NCBI GenBank assembly: GCA_963556145.1
Contig: OY744470.1
Location: 5,890,001-5,954,000, forward strand
Length of the DNA: 64,000 bases
Direction of reading: 5' to 3'
Source of the DNA: Hygrocybe punicea
Taxonomy: Eukaryota > Basidiomycota > Agaricomycetes > Agaricales > Hygrophoraceae
Shown: piece by piece, positions 21,475-35,008 of the stretch
Layout: every line of letters begins with the position of its first letter
Position numbering within the stretch: the stretch's first letter is position 1
The notes under the pieces: generated by a model
What the model saw: the letters and a program-made list of their open reading frames with translations, nothing else
Databases searched by the model: none
What the model was told of the DNA's origin: nothing
Made by a program: the position numbers and the translations under genes

Positions 21475-24400
21475 ATGATGCACCAGAAGATGAGATGGTG
21501 GTGGACCTTGGCAACTGTGTGACTCCTGGGACACCAGTGAGGAGGGCACGCCCGTGACCAGTTTTGGAGCAGCTGCTCGGGAAAGCCAGGCCATATGAGG
21601 ATGAAGATGGTGTGTATTGATGCATTTCTATTGTATCTAGAACATTGGCTGATGAGTTGATTCCTCTTCCAGGTGTCATTTCGATTCTAGATGCTGCTAC
21701 TGATGATCTTGCCCAGTTGATCAACCATCTCAACCTGCAGGCGATGCCTGGAACACCCAATATGATGCCCTTGTGCCTGTCCCCTCTCACTTCAGACCTG
21801 CATGCCAACAGTAATAGCCCAACAAACAAGGATCGCATCCCTGACAGTCCGTTGAAAGGCGGCCTGTGTGAAAGTCTGGCATCTATAGGTTCTTTGAAGT
21901 TGCAGCCATATTCTCAGTCTCAGGAAAAGCCAACGTCCCACTTGGCTATGGGACTCATTGGTCAAGAAATAGCACTGTGGAGCAACTTTGAACAACTCAA
22001 TTTCTCCATCCAATACTCCCATTAAGACAACCACTCCAGCCACGACTGGAGATTCAGTATCAACCCTCTTGGCTCAAGGTCATAAGCTCTGCTTGACTCA
22101 CAAATGCACCATGACACCTTCCCTGGCTGCCAATCCTTTGCCAGCGTTTCAGCCACTATGTCCCACCCGGGAAAACAGGTAACCCCTGCTACTAGTGCGT
22201 GCTTGGCTTCCCCAACACCTACCATTCACTGTGTCAGCTGGACTATTCATGTGCTATCGTCGCTCACTTTCAGTTCCTGCTCATCCTCACGCTCTCCTCC
22301 AGCAAATCCTCCAAGTCATTATTAAATGACTTACACCCATGATTCGTTGGTGATCCACAATGAGTCAACCACTGTTATACAGTCTCTGTGTGCCTGAGCA
22401 CCCACTATCACCTAAACCTGAGCTTGACACCAATGATTTGCCTTCTCTCGGATGCTGGATTAATCCTGATTCCGATGAACTGGTTCCTTTGATGCCAGAG
22501 CATCGCCTTCGCTGAGCCATGTATTCAAGGGAGTTGAAGGTTACTTGCATGCGAGGAAGTGTTCATCCCTAGTGCCCACAGAGCTCAGAGGCAGCCAGAG
22601 GGGTGCAAGCATGCCAATCCCACCTGAAGCGAAGTGCATGATGGGATTAGGCGGGACAATGGGGGCATCGGTAGAAGATGGATATGCAGAGCCTCCTCTA
22701 GATGTGGATGATCCAGATTCTGATATCCTGAATGAGTTGCAAGTCATCTTGGCAGGCCAGTCAGACAAGGAGGGTGGTCGGTATTTGGAGGATACATTAG
22801 AGTTTTCTGGAGCAGGTGTGAAACCCTCCCCACTGTCACCTGGGTTGCTACCTGTGGAGTTGCTTCCGATACCAGTGGCAGTCAATGTAGCTCCTACTCC
22901 TCCTGCTGCCCCTTTACCCATGTTCCATGTTCAGTTGATTGATGATGAGCAGAACCTTGTTGAAGTTGACAAGGGGTGTCATTCATCTTCCGAGGATGAT
23001 ACCAAGAAGTCATTTGATTTCACCAGGGAGCTCAAAAAATTGAACAAATCGGGTGGGTCAGATCGGCGTAGCTTTGTTGAGCAGCTCAAGAATGCATTCT
23101 GTACACCTGCGAAGATTGACCTGCGGTACTGGTTCAAGAATGGATTTTTGGATGTTGAGATCCCCCCTGTACCAACCATGCCTACACCCACCATGGGAGT
23201 GCTCACAGCCAAGCTAACAAAGGAGGAGAGCTCTGAGGGTGTGTCCAGTCTGCAGCTAGGCTTTGATGAGTTTTCAGCTTTGAGGATCATTTATGTGAAG
23301 GAACCAACATTGCTCCCTGGATCTGATAGCTTGGGCGTCATGGAGGAGTCTCAGGACAACTTCATTTTGAACCACGACTATTCTCCCCACCTATCAAAGA
23401 GCCAATCATCCATGGGTTTCAGGCCATCAGATGGGCAGCTCAACATGGAGTTCAAGTTTGGTATTGGTGGTCAACCACAGGAGGCCAAGCAACCGAAGAA
23501 GCCATTGACTTTGTCAGATATCATCCCCCCTCCCTCACATTCTTGTTCATTGTCAAACTCGTCGGCGATAGAAGAAGATAGTGTAGTACTCAAATCTATA
23601 TTTGCTAAAGCTGTCGATATCCCCCCTGCAGGCCCCCAGATGCGTCTCAACTTGGACTCCAGCTCCAAATGCCAAGCAAGGGATGCTCCACTGAACATGA
23701 ATGCCAGTAGGCACTCCAGACACTCCTCCAAGCTCAGCTTTGCAGGATTTGAGTCCTTCAAGGAGGTACGATGGGGCTTCGAATTTGCCAACAGGCCTGC
23801 ATTCTACCCTCCCGTTAACATGTCATCACGAAGAGCAGTGCATGGGTGGCATGAGTCTCTGTTTAGCATCACCTCGGTGTCATCATATGGATTCATCATC
23901 AACGCTGGCTATATTGATCCATTTGAGTATGGCCTGCCCAGTTTACCCGAGAGGCCTTCATCCGAAGATTTGACTCACTCCATGTCAATGAATGTTGATG
24001 ATACATTCTCGTTTATCCATTGACTGCCCCAGCATAGATGTGTGGACAGCGATGCGTTGAGTTTCTATTTCTGGGCACTGGCATTGTCACAAGTCATACA
24101 GCCGTCCAACTGCAGGCACCATCAGCATGACTCAACCATGTCCATTACCTCCCAAGGACCACCAATCAGTTTATACAACCAGAGCTTTGGTGGTCATCAA
24201 TGGAGTGACTCCAGTGCAAGCGCCAGTTCGGTGGCACATTCATATGCAATGTATGGGGTGCATGGCAGAAGGGCTGCTTGGGCTCAACATCGTCAGGAAC
24301 TGTCAATCGATTCAACAACAAGCAAGTTTTCGGCGATGGGCGACAAGATGTTTGAGAAGTGTGAGCAGAGTATGCTGCTGACCTCAATTTTGGCATCCCC

Positions 24401-25355
24401 TCCTGAGAGTGTTGTGAATGAACATCTCAGGAATCATTTGTCATTGGATTCAATTCTGGACAATGATAGGAGGTCTTCCATGGATGATTCCCTGTTTGAC
24501 AAGACTGGTCAATGGTCCTCCATGTCTTCCAACTCAGTATTCAGTGACAATGAACAGCACTTGCCTCACAGCCATCTTTTCAATGAACACCTTTTGCCAC
24601 ACAATCAACTCCATCCCCTGTCTATGCTCAGTGTCAACAGCATTCATAGTCCCATGAAAGATGATGATACAATGATTAGTGTAGGTTGACATTTATGCCT
24701 TGAATGACTGTTATTTTGTGCTAATGGACCGCTAGGTGCTGGGCAGTGGTGGCCATGTTCGATGCTGATCTGTGGGTGCCGCATTTGAGGCATCACCATG
24801 CATCAAGTTCAAAAAGAAGCAGAAACATGTGAATTTACAAGACATGATCCATCCTTCTGCTTATGATGATGGCAACAAAGATTCCCCGAACAAGGCCCAA
24901 ACTATTGAGATGCCTTCGATAATGTCAACATCGTCTTCCAAATTTGGTGGGGAGTGCATGATCAAGGCCCAATGTGGTTTTCTAGCATGAGAAAGTCTCA
25001 AAGACAGTTGTCTTAGTGCTCAAGGGGAGGATCTTACATCCCGTAAGTAGGAGCATGCTGTAGTGTGTGATTCCTCTCATTCTTTGCTAGATGGTCCTGT
25101 GCCAGTATTCTCTCAACCATGCCCTGCGTCCTGTTCATGGTCCAGTACCTGCACCTCTTCAAGTTCTGGCATAGACACCCCTCCTCTTTCATGCTTAGAT
25201 GGTTCACAATCAGAAGGCTCACAATCTAGCATTGATCTTTCTCACCTCAACAGGATCTTGGCAAATGCTATGCACCCTGGCATAACAACTACTGCCTGGA
25301 CAAGGGCACAATTTACAGTGCGGCGAGTTCAAGAGCTGATTCTGGTCAATTACTA
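21475..25355 (+). pseudogene. Decayed copy of a Ser-rich agaricomycete gene
   Basis: Long stretches of one protein remain: EDEMVVDLGNCVTPGTPVRR near 21490, then an intact 492-codon block at 22545-24023 (RSFVEQLKNAFCTPAKIDLR, NMSSRRAVHGWHESLFSI, SMSMNVDDTFSFIH), 24042-24689 (DSTMSITSQGPPISLYNQS, SMDDSLFDKTGQWSSMSSNS), 24772-24990 (FGGECMIKAQCGFLA) and 25063-25355 (TCTSSSSGIDTPPLS, SSIDLSHLNRILANA). The frames change and stop between blocks. I recognise the layout as a conserved hypothetical Ser/Pro-rich agaricomycete protein. Several Cys and Trp residues stand where Arg is expected, which fits C-to-T changes at CpG. No function is known. Confidence 0.6.
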
Positions 25356-27528
25356 ACAGTCACAGCTTTGAGGTCTGCCGTCTTGAGACATTTGTTTGGT
25401 TCTTGATTAAGCTTGATTGCTTGAATCGTGTTATGGGTTTTCTTAATTTGCTTCCAGTCCAATTTGCCTCTTATTTCAGTTATAATTTCTTGGAACTCTT
25501 ATTTTGTCTGGTTTATGCTTGAGCCCAAAAATACTAAGAGTTGTTCAAGACACATTTCCTGTCTTATCTGTCTTAGTTGTCTTAATTTCAGATTTAAGAT
25601 GGCTAAGATTGGCTAAGAAATATTGGGTTTTCCTGATGCTGGATGATGTTCTAGGTGGCTACTACATCCTTGATATCAGCATTCAGGGTCTGAAGCACCC
25701 CAAGATCTGGGTGCATGCCAATTACAAATGGGTGTACAGCTACCTGGAGAATTATTATAATGAGTGTGTACGTGAACCCCAGTCAAGCACCTGCTAGGAC
25801 AACTAGGGATTGGTGAGATCCTGTTTCCCTCTCATCAGACTTGTCTTAACATAATGCCTTGCATGATAAAGGGAAGAAGGTCTGGATCAATTATGCATTA
25901 CATTTATGCCTCACCAAAAAGAGCCTGGTTGTCTGGTATTACAAAGCTGCATGCTTTGTGTTCATTGAAGGTGTCTATGTAATGTATGCTGATTTTCAAC
26001 AGGCTCTCTTCCAGACCTTTGTGTGGACTTTTGGTTGATTCAGATGAATCCAAGGAAGGTGTTCCACCATATCTGATTCCATATGGCACAGGACTTTTTG
26101 TCATGTATGCCATGTCTCCAGTCAAAGAACATGGTCATGTCTGCATAAGACTACAGTTTTCACCATGAATCTGTGGACTCAAGTGGAGATATCTCAAATG
26201 TGAGTTTATCTTTCTTATGAGATTTTCATGTTAATGCTTTGGATCATGTTTAGTGTGCTGATATGGCCACCTGGGACCATCAAGCACAATATTTATTTGG
26301 TCTGACCTCTCATTTTTGCATTTTGTATAACCAAAGCCAAGTTGATGAACATGAAGGTGATGTTAGTATAAATCCATCAAGAATATTACATCAGGCCAAC
26401 TCAAGCAGCTGTTTTCTGACTCTGAATCACTCAATACTATGGACAGCTCCCATAAGATTTGCTTTGTCAGCCACAAAAATTGGGAGGATGTGTACTGTCA
26501 ACTCATCATTGCTCCCATTACTCCATCCATCCAGTCCAGACTTGCCAATCAATTCAGGAACCTGGGTGGGATGAACAGTGGTGTCTTCACTTTCATTACT
26601 TGAAGGTGCCTGCCAGTATTTTCTTTAATGCCTTGGGACAGTGGCAGATGCAAGATGAGATCACTCAAACTTGTTCTGATGGTGATGCTGGACCAAGGTC
26701 AAAAGAAGAAGATGCCACAGTGGCATTCAAGTCACATAGTCTGATGTCATCTGGCACCTGAAAGCTCTCACCAGCAGGCCTTGTCTCAGAGTCACAAGAA
26801 CAACACAAAACCATCTAGAACTGAGAAATTCATGAAGGATGGGCCATTGTCCATTGCACCAAATACAGTCCTTACATCAATTGGATTCACCACTCAAATG
26901 CAACTTCTTATCCTTGGCTCAACTCAAAATGGCAGATCCAGTGGTGGTGAACATGCTTCGGTATGATAAAGGTCTGCAGTAGCTCCATGAGATGATACAT
27001 CTTTCAGCAATGCAATGAAGAGAGGTTTCAACAATACAACTGGACCTTGGAACCACAATGCATGCAGCTGGATGAAGTTTATTATCAACAACTTGGAGCA
27101 TTGCATTCTTTAGATAGCTAAGAGTTGTAGAGGTAATGGAAATTGTATTCATTTGCACTTGCTTCCTTCATTTTAAAAAAATACATGTCTTATATCTTAT
27201 CTGTTAACATTTTCATTATGTGAATCACAAGTGGCCAACTTTTGACCATTAGGAATAAACAAATGACCCAGAAGGTGAAAATCTCACAGAATACAAAATT
27301 GTAAAAAGTTGTAAAAAAATGTAAGTGATATAACTTGAATCTGAATCTGTAATTCTCATAGGTAAAAAGTCTGAGGTTCAAAGCCAGTTCATAAACTCCT
27401 TAGATCAGACTACTGACAATGTAAGTTATGGGGTATAAACATGTCATCTCTCGGGGCAAATACATAAATCCCATGGGACCAAAAGTACCTGGCACAGAAT
27501 TGAACCCAATTCAGTGGGGTGAGCTTCT
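25356..27528. other. Gene-poor, A+T-richer stretch
   Basis: Scattered frames of 60-100 codons (for example 25625-25797 with YKWVYSYLENYYNE, and 26459-26761) look partly protein-like, but none has neighbours that join into a gene. The region probably holds decayed transposon or pseudogene DNA. No repeat ends or RNA genes were recognised. Confidence 0.35.
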
Positions 27529-28020
27529 GGCATGCTCTAACCTTTTGGATTGGGTAGAAATGAGATGCAGGGTGTCCAAACACATCATGGGTTGTTGAAT
27601 TTGAGGGGCAAAAGGAATGTGGGTGATGACAACAAGTTTGAGTGGGAGTGGGTCAATTCTCCAAGACACAGGTGTTTGGCATGCTCAATCCTCTTGGTTT
27701 GGTTGGAAACAAGTTGTGGAGGTCTAAACAAGTTGTGGGTTGTGGCAATCAGGAGATAAAAGGGGTGGTGGGCTATTAAAAGAAAGTAGGAGTGGAAGTT
27801 TCACTTCTTGGTGATGGAGGTGTTTGTCATGATCTATCCCCTTGGTTTGGATAGATATGAGTTGTGGAGGGTCCTAACATTTGTGATTGTCAAATTCTGG
27901 GGGTGAAAGGAGTATTGGGTGATCGGAAGAAAGTGGAAGTGAGAGTGGATCGCTGGTTGGTGAGAGGGTGTTCAGCTTACTACATCCTCCCATTTGGGGT
28001 GGCCAGATGATGGGAGTACT
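27529..28020. repeat. Divergent tandem repeat, period about 148 bp
   Basis: Units start at about 27529, 27678, 27826 and 27974 with GGCATGCTCTAACC-like sequence, followed by TTGGTTTGG-type, GTTGTGG-type and GAAAGTAGGAGTGG-type segments in the same order. Spacing is 149, 148 and 148 bases. The copies are well diverged. No reading frame is conserved across units because the period is not a multiple of three. Confidence 0.65.
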
Positions 28021-29469
28021 TCCTATGAGGTCATGTGTGGTTGCAAATGGTATGGATTAGTGTCATTGGAGAAAAAAAGGAGGGGTTGGCCATAACTCAC
28101 CTCAGAGGGAAATTGACATTATTTGGCCACAAGTGTTTGCATACTCAAACTCAGCATCATGGCTCTCATCAAAACTGCAAGAGTCAGCAGGAAACCAGAT
28201 GTCTTCTACATCTGAACCAGGGGTAGCATGGTTTGAGACATTGGCTAATGGGTCCAGCCCATTGGGGGGCAGAGTAATCAGCTCATGTTCAAACTCGACA
28301 CAAACAGCAGGTGGAAATGTATAGTTGATTTTGGCATGGTTGTGGAGCATGTGGGGCAGTTCAAGGATTACAGGATTGATGTATCATACCTGGCTGATAG
28401 GCCAATCCCACTTGTCGTCAAGGAGAAAGGCAAACTTGGGGGTTTTAGCAGAGGTGGGGTAGTGGGATATAGGATTGGGCAGGACATTGTTGGAGAGGGT
28501 TGAAGTCGGTATGTTTAGACCAGGTGGGAGTCCATGGTCATAAATGAGCACCCCCAGGGAGCTATGTTCAGGTTCTGCCAGCATAGTAGTGGTATATCTG
28601 GGGGGGATGTAAATAGAAAATAGAAGCATGCTTGTAGAAGTATGGTTATCAGCAGCCGGGGAGTCACTGTTAAGGGCAGAGGCATCATTGTAATGGAATG
28701 CTGATATACATCACATACAACAGTACACTGAGCATGGCCATGGATGCCACTCCCCAACCACTATCATGTCCCCAGAACATGCCCCACTCACAGACCATTC
28801 TACAGACCTGTCTACAACAATGGACAACATCTTTTTGGATTCACATGGATCTGATTACTACTCAATGGCCCCTGTCAACACCAGTCGCCACTCTGCTCAC
28901 AACATCAGCTACAAACCATTCAAACATATGGATCACAATGGATATGAAGCGGGTGATGAAGGGGAAGTAGACTGGCAGGGCTGCCAGATGCATACCACAC
29001 AAGAAAATTTGATAAAACCCATCCCATACACTAAGAAGCCTTCCTTTGACGAATACATGGCCCTGGCAGCCACAGTCCAGCTTTCCCTACATATGGAACC
29101 CATGTAAGAGAATGTTTAGGCACTTGTGATAAGTTGTGTTCATTCAGCTTTGCCAAGCAGAACCTGAGCATCTCCTCCTGTCATAGTCTTTTCCAGGAAC
29201 TTATGTTCATTACTCATCGCCTACCTAACTATAATGGAAGAATGAACATTTTCAGATCATGGAGTCCTCAGTAAAGCATAAATTTCTATGGTACATTTGC
29301 TATCATGATGAGGTTTGGCCTCTTTTTATAAGTCACTTCTTCCTTGAGAATGGAAATTAATCTCATTAGAAGTGTGGCTAGCTTTGTTCAGGCATTAGTG
29401 TAAGTCCACCAATTCACACAGTTGAATTTCTGCATGATTAATCAAATGCCCCAGACTGGGATCTTGCCT
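28021..29469. other. No confident gene
   Basis: Minus-strand frames at 28102-28350 and 28384-28629 (AKTPKFAFLLDDKWDWPIS) and a plus frame at 28766-29107 look partly coding but cannot be connected or recognised. Confidence 0.3.
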
Positions 29470-30550
29470 ACCTCATAATCCCATTCCCATCCTTTGATTG
29501 GGCTCCAACCTCACAAGCCATCATCATCCAACGATGATCCATGGTTGTCCTTGCTAATGGACTTGCTGGTGGGGATGGAATTGACGATTGGGCTGGGCAT
29601 GGGAATCCGCGTGACCGGTAAGTTAGTGGGGTTATAAGGTAATTCCAAGGGTGGAATAAAATCCTCAGGGTGAATACGAAGGACACAGCTAATTACTGAA
29701 AATGAAAAATCCTCTACATGAGGAGGAGGTGCAGGGGGATGAGAAAAGGTCTCCTCAATAGAAAGGTTGGCAAAAGGATAAATTTGAAAGACCAAATGTC
29801 CCATCCTCAGAGAGGGAGGACATCTGGGGAATTAATAGTGACTAAGGAAGCATTCAACAAAATATCATGCTCAAAAGGACACCAAGGGGATCAATCCCCA
29901 GAGAAAGCTCATAGCCAACAGTGGCTGCAATCAGAAATTTACTTAAATGGAGTGATTGGTAATAAAGCGTATTTCCTAAAAAGGAAGTGATAAGTCATCT
30001 GGTATCTGGATGACCATTGGAATAAATCCCTTCTACAGGGAGAGGAAGGGGATGGTTATTGACCATGAAAGGTGGGATCTGAGGGGGTTGTATAGCAGAC
30101 ATAGCTACTGTCTTTCCCATTTCTTCAGAGTTTTTATAGCAATTCCTAACTAAATTTCCCTGGTGAGAAAATCCAGTTCTTATCTTTCAGAAAATTCAGA
30201 ATCTTCATTGTTCATATCAGCACAATGGGCTAAGGACCATGCAAAAAGTTTTGAGCAATTGTGTGCATTATTGGGGATATTGAAACATAAGATATTGTTA
30301 TCTTCTTTTACTTCAGACTTATCCAAATCCAAATAAGGCTTATCTGTAAGCATCCAATCATTTCAGTAAAATAATTCAGTTTACGTGGAGTTTGAAATGG
30401 TGGACTAATGCCTTATTTGGTCAAAAGATTTAGTTAAAGGAATTGTGGTGGTTTGTTCAAGTTCCATAGGTAAAGTACATACATAGGATGTTGAGGCATG
30501 AGCAGTAGTAGCTCCTTTGATGTGATTAACTTCAGAATGGTTTGGTGTGA
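29470..30550 (-). pseudogene. Decayed unknown coding region
   Basis: On the minus strand, successive frames read as protein with interspersed stops: HSEVNHIKGATTAHASTSYV, ELFY, PYLDLDKSEVKEDNNILCFN and NNAHNCSKLFAWSLAHCADM near 30530-30200, then IQPPQIPPFMVNNHPLPLPV near 30060 and the block 29511-29804 (LRIHPEDFIPPLELPYNP). It resembles a gag-like or transposon ORF, but I cannot name the family. The amount of decay equals that of the neighbouring gypsy element. Confidence 0.35.
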
Positions 30551-31438
30551 CCATTATGTTACATTTCATTCTGATTCCAACCCTGATACAGACCTCGACA
30601 TCACTGATTAGGTTCGCAACATTATCGATGACAACCTGAAGCGATATCCTACACCAATTGCTACCGACGAATCACATGAATCACAAACCCTCATACATGT
30701 CTTGAACAACACTGTGCAACATAATCACCGTATCCTCCAGTTGCTGTCACCAGACACACAAACCAGTCGTTGGCCACCATGTTGGCACCCCAACACACAC
30801 ACACCACAAACAAAGAGAAGATGCCATTCATCTCAGAACTCAACCTCCTCATTACTGCAAGTCATAATGAAGAAACCCACCCTAAAGATGTTCAGTATTT
30901 AACCCAGACATTTGTAGTTCTTGTCAATTAAGTTTAGTCTGGCTACGCTTCCCCAGATCGCTATCTAGACACCACCCAGACAAATCCGTCTTCTCCGCTT
31001 GCTACCTTGTTTGTACTCACTTCTTCCTATCCAATCCTCATTTGGTTGATTGTTGCTGGAGACCGCTATTAAGACAGCAATCCATAACAAAAGACTAAAC
31101 TTCTCTCTTCTCCCTCAACAACCAACCACGACAACCTGGATTACTACCAACACTGAACACCAGACTCTGACAATGAACACAAATACCATTCAACACACGA
31201 ATTGCTGGAATCATCTGACAATGAATTTAACCAATATGTTGAAACATGAACCACCTTCCAACCCCTGCCTTTCTCCCTGACATCATTTCCTCCTCCTCCA
31301 ACTCCTCCTTACCATCCACATCAACAAAACACAACAATGTCCAGATCTTCCTCCACTCCAGCACCAACAGCCCTGACCACTCTGAAATCCCATATTGCTC
31401 CACCAGCTAAATATGATGGCAATAAAGAAGGTTTCAAG

Positions 31439-32855
31439 TAGTGATGCCTAAGTTCAGTTCGGAACCAAACCAAACCCGGTTTGAACCGCGAACCGAACTG
31501 GAAGTTCGGTTCTGGTTCAGCCATTTGGCTGAACTGAACCGCTGGTTAGGTTTGGGGTTCTGGCACTGACATGCGGTTCAAACCGCGAACCATAATGTAT
31601 AGTTACCTACGTTGATACTCATTTAGATACTTAATTTTTCACATTTTTTTCTATGCAGTCGCATGAACTTAGGTCATGTGACCTTAAACATACTCGCCCG
31701 CAACTTCAAGTTTGACTCAACACTAACGTTACTCAACAACCACGGTGAGTAATGACTTTATTTCATATTTTACTGACATTTTTTTACATAGAACAGCCCC
31801 ACAGGGCCCACCTTGACCACATAAATAAGGCACCCACGGTCGACTTCACCCAACAACCTCCCTCGCATTCCAACGCGAGTCGGAGTGAATCGATGGCAGC
31901 AGCAGCAGCAGCAGCAACGGCAGTGGCAACACCACCAATGCCACCACCCTGACGACAACGACAGCAACGACAACGACGATGGCCAAATGATCCCCAGCGA
32001 CAGCAACCACAACAGCAGCAGCAGCAGCAGCAACAGCAATGCCGGCAGCAGCAGCAGAGCAACACCAGCGGCAGCAGCCACCTGCTGCGTCAAACGTGGA
32101 TGATCGCAACCATTGTCGCCTCCACCACCACTTACAACACCAACACCAACACAACAACGATGATGACAACGACGACGATGACAGGGAGTTGAAGGCTGGG
32201 AGGGTGGTGCGCCCACCTACCGGCCCAGGTACGTCCCTCACGAACACGCCCTAGCTGCGTCAATTGACGTGTGGATGCCCATAGGAAGTCCCCAGCCCCA
32301 TCCAACCTCGTGCCACCTCGCGAACACGCCCTGGCCGCGTCAATTGGGCCATGGCAAGTCCCCGGCCCCATCCAACCTCGCGAAAACAGACGGAGCGCGT
32401 CAATTGACACATCCCCATTCTTCACGAGGTAGGTAGCACGCACAGATGCCCATGGAATGTCCCTGGCCCCAACCCAACCTTGTGAAAACAGACGGAGCGC
32501 GTCAATTGACGCGGCCCCATTCTTCGTGAGATTGTTAGGATGGATCACGGTGGGTATGGGTTCCGCGGGTGCGGGCGCCACACCTACCTCGCAAAGAGCA
32601 GTGGATGTCATTCGCGAGGTATTTACGCAACCCCACTGTGGAGAGTGGGCTGCCGTGGACCACATGAATGGTCTAGGCCCCCTCCCCGCCACGGTTCAGC
32701 GGTTTGAACGCGTTTAAACGTGAACCAAATGCCATGAAACCGTTCTGCATGGTTTTGGTTCAGGTTCAGCAAATGGCTGAACCAAACTGGCGGTTTCGGT
32801 TCAGGTTTTCCAAAAAACTCGAAAAACCGGACCGAACCGAACTTCGGCAACACTA
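31439..32855 (+). mobile_element. Element C: non-autonomous hAT-like element in gypsy gag
   Basis: The ends are TAGTGATGCC and GGCAACACTA; GTTTCAAG is duplicated exactly at 31431-31438 and 32856-32863. Length is 1,417 bp. Inside are GGTTC-word arrays at both ends, an intron-like segment 31745-31791 (GTGAGT, TACTGAC, ACATAG), a CAN-rich tract (31890-32200), and a run of palindromic boxes (32240-32620) built from CCTCGCGAA.., CGTCAATTGACG and ..TTCGTGAG-type arms. It is close kin of element D and has no transposase. Confidence 0.93.
32240..32620. repeat. Array of palindromic boxes in element C
   Basis: GCGTCAATTGACGC-like cores recur four times, each flanked by CCTCGCGAA-like and TTCGCGAGG-like arms, with CCCCATCCAACC spacers. 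Element D has the same array at about 50470-50960. Confidence 0.75.
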
Positions 32856-34289
32856 GTTTCAAGATGTTCATTCGTAATACCCACATCTACATCCAGGCGA
32901 ACTAAGACCATCTTGACACAGATGAGAAACCAATCCTGTTCATCCTTTCTTATCTCCAAGAAGGACTCACTAGACAATGGGCTGACGAATTCGTTGACAT
33001 CCCATTAAGCCATGCCCCAGTTAATTTTGGAACAATGGTTGATTTCAAAGTGGAGTTCAGATGACACTTCGAGAAACCAGACCAAAAGAGAGATGCACTG
33101 ATGAAGTTAAATGACCTACGACAAGGAAAGATGACCACGGATGAATTCTGGATGGAGTTTGATACTCTCTGCCAAATTTCTGGGTTGACAGAGATTGACA
33201 ACCTTGCCTATCTCAATCAACTGGTCAAACTACATATGAACAAACCCCTCATCAATCAGATTTACACCTCGCCGAATATTCTGACTACCATTGCTGATTA
33301 GCGTGACCAAACCACAAAACTTGACCAGCAATGGTGACACTGTCAAAGCAGATATGCTCCATGGCAACAATGAACACCCCAAAACCATGATACACAAAGA
33401 CATCAGTAGCACAAGTAACACCTATACCAACATGACCTCAATCAGAGTCTGGATGGACGTTGATGCACAAAGAATGCAACCCAGACAACAAGCATTTACA
33501 CATTTACAGATGAACAATGATTGGACTATATGAAGAAAGGCATCTGTTTCAAATGCTGACAGCTGAGGCACATTTCATGCAATTGTCCTGAACAATGGGG
33601 GCAACAACATGTCTGATCAATGCAGACTGTACCCCAGACACAGAAGCAGCAACAGGATAGTGACAAGGACACCAGAATCACTGCTCTCATGGATGAATTG
33701 GCATTGTTGAAACAGAAAAGAAAGGATTTTTAAAGAAGTGATGTGCAGCACAGGAGGCCACAATCACACAACTTGAGAATGATGTAAATATATACAAGCA
33801 ATTCAATGCTATTTTCATCAAACTCAAAGCCCTCCGAAATGACCTACAACAAAACCCAGACCCAGAGCCAAAAGAGGATTGTGACAGATGGCAAGATACC
33901 CATGTTACACTAGACGACAAAGAATCACGAAAACCACAAAGTGTTGCTCACATTTGTGCATATCAGTGTCAACATCAACACCATGTACATGAAAATAAAA
34001 CTACAATTGAATCAGAGTCCAATGCAACAGAAACAATAATCGCCATACACAATACTACGATGGGATACACTTTGGATCTGTTAAACAATTATGACATCCA
34101 TGGGCAATGGACAGAAAAGATTTCACCTGGATTAGTTCTCTCACTCAATTGTTGGTTGATTGACAAAGCAATCAGATAGCTAGTGCAAGAAATGCCACCA
34201 CATGAACCATGAACCCTAGAACAAGTCCAAGCAGTAACCAGAAAATATTCTGAGTTACAAATGGCATTGTTGGTTCATCACCATACCAC

Positions 34290-35008
34290 AAGATTGTCAT
34301 CAGTATCCCATGATGGGTTTGATTGATTGTGGATGTATGATCTGTGCCATCAATGTTGGCTACATCAAAGTGCATAACATCCCGACAAAGTCATATCTCA
34401 ACCCATTCAATTCGTACATGAGTGATGGAATACAACCGAAAACAGGACAAATCACCAAGTATTGCAAACTTTGTTTTTGTCTTGGTAATCATCAAGAACT
34501 CCTTAATGTTGGCCAAGATGGATATTTTCCTAGGATATGACTGGCTGAAGAAACATAATCCGGAAATTGATTGGCAGGAGAATGAGATCAAGTTTTCTCA
34601 ATGTCTTTCCAGTTGTGGCCAGCCGATGACAAATACAGTCTATGGAGTTCGACACTGTCATCTGGGAATGACCACTTTGGTTCAACAAAGTCATGGCAAA
34701 AACAATGGAACCTGCACATTTCCATTCCTTCATGACAAAGTCAACTGAACTCGCAATCAAAGCACAAGAACAACAAAAGGAAAAGACGTTCGAAGAGCTA
34801 GTCCCCAAGATCTATCATAACTATCAAGATGTTTTTGAACTATCTGGTTTTGATGAGTCACCCACACAAAAACCCTGGGACCACACTATCACCCTGAAAC
34901 CTGATGCACCGGATCATCATGATTGTAAGCTCTATCCATTGTCACCAATTGAACAACAAGATTTGGACAAGTTCCTCAATGAAAACCTGAAGACTGGACA
35001 AATCTGAC
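34290..35008 (+). pseudogene. gypsy protease and start of reverse transcriptase
   Basis: MGLIDCGCMICAINVGYIKV aligns with the retroviral-type aspartic protease (normally DSGAT), with its active site changed to DCGC. FLGYDWLKKHNPEIDWQ is the usual end of the gypsy protease region. After a frame change, ELVPKIYHNYQDVF.., PWDHTITLKP and LYPLSPIEQQDLDKFLNENL lead into RT and end at 35008, where element Y begins. Confidence 0.8.

Larger units (their letters stand above)
31150..33640 (+). pseudogene. gypsy gag (capsid), split by element C
   Basis: The frame reads TTLKSHIAPPAKYDGNKEGF up to 31438 and continues after element C from 32864 (MFIRNTHIYIQAN, ILFILSYLQEGLTRQWADEF, LMKLNDLRQGKMTTDEFWME), the retrotransposon-gag capsid layout. 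A damaged CCHC knuckle (CFKC..LRHISCNC) is near 33550. Several stops (for example after YIQAN and at 33299) disable it. Removing element C and one GTTTCAAG copy restores the local frame. Confidence 0.8.

Noticed and set aside
27529..28020. CRISPR array
   Set aside because: The repeats are long, adjacent and diverged, without short identical repeats and unique spacers, and the genome is eukaryotic.
31770..32247. Minus-strand Cys-, Leu- and Val-rich ORFs across element C (and the equivalent at 50107-50457)
   Set aside because: They are the complement of the CAN-rich tract, with no conserved start or end between C and D.
32540..32700. Restriction-modification or phage-type recognition palindromes
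   Set aside because: The CAATTG-centred palindromes belong to repeated boxes within elements C and D, and no associated enzyme gene is present.
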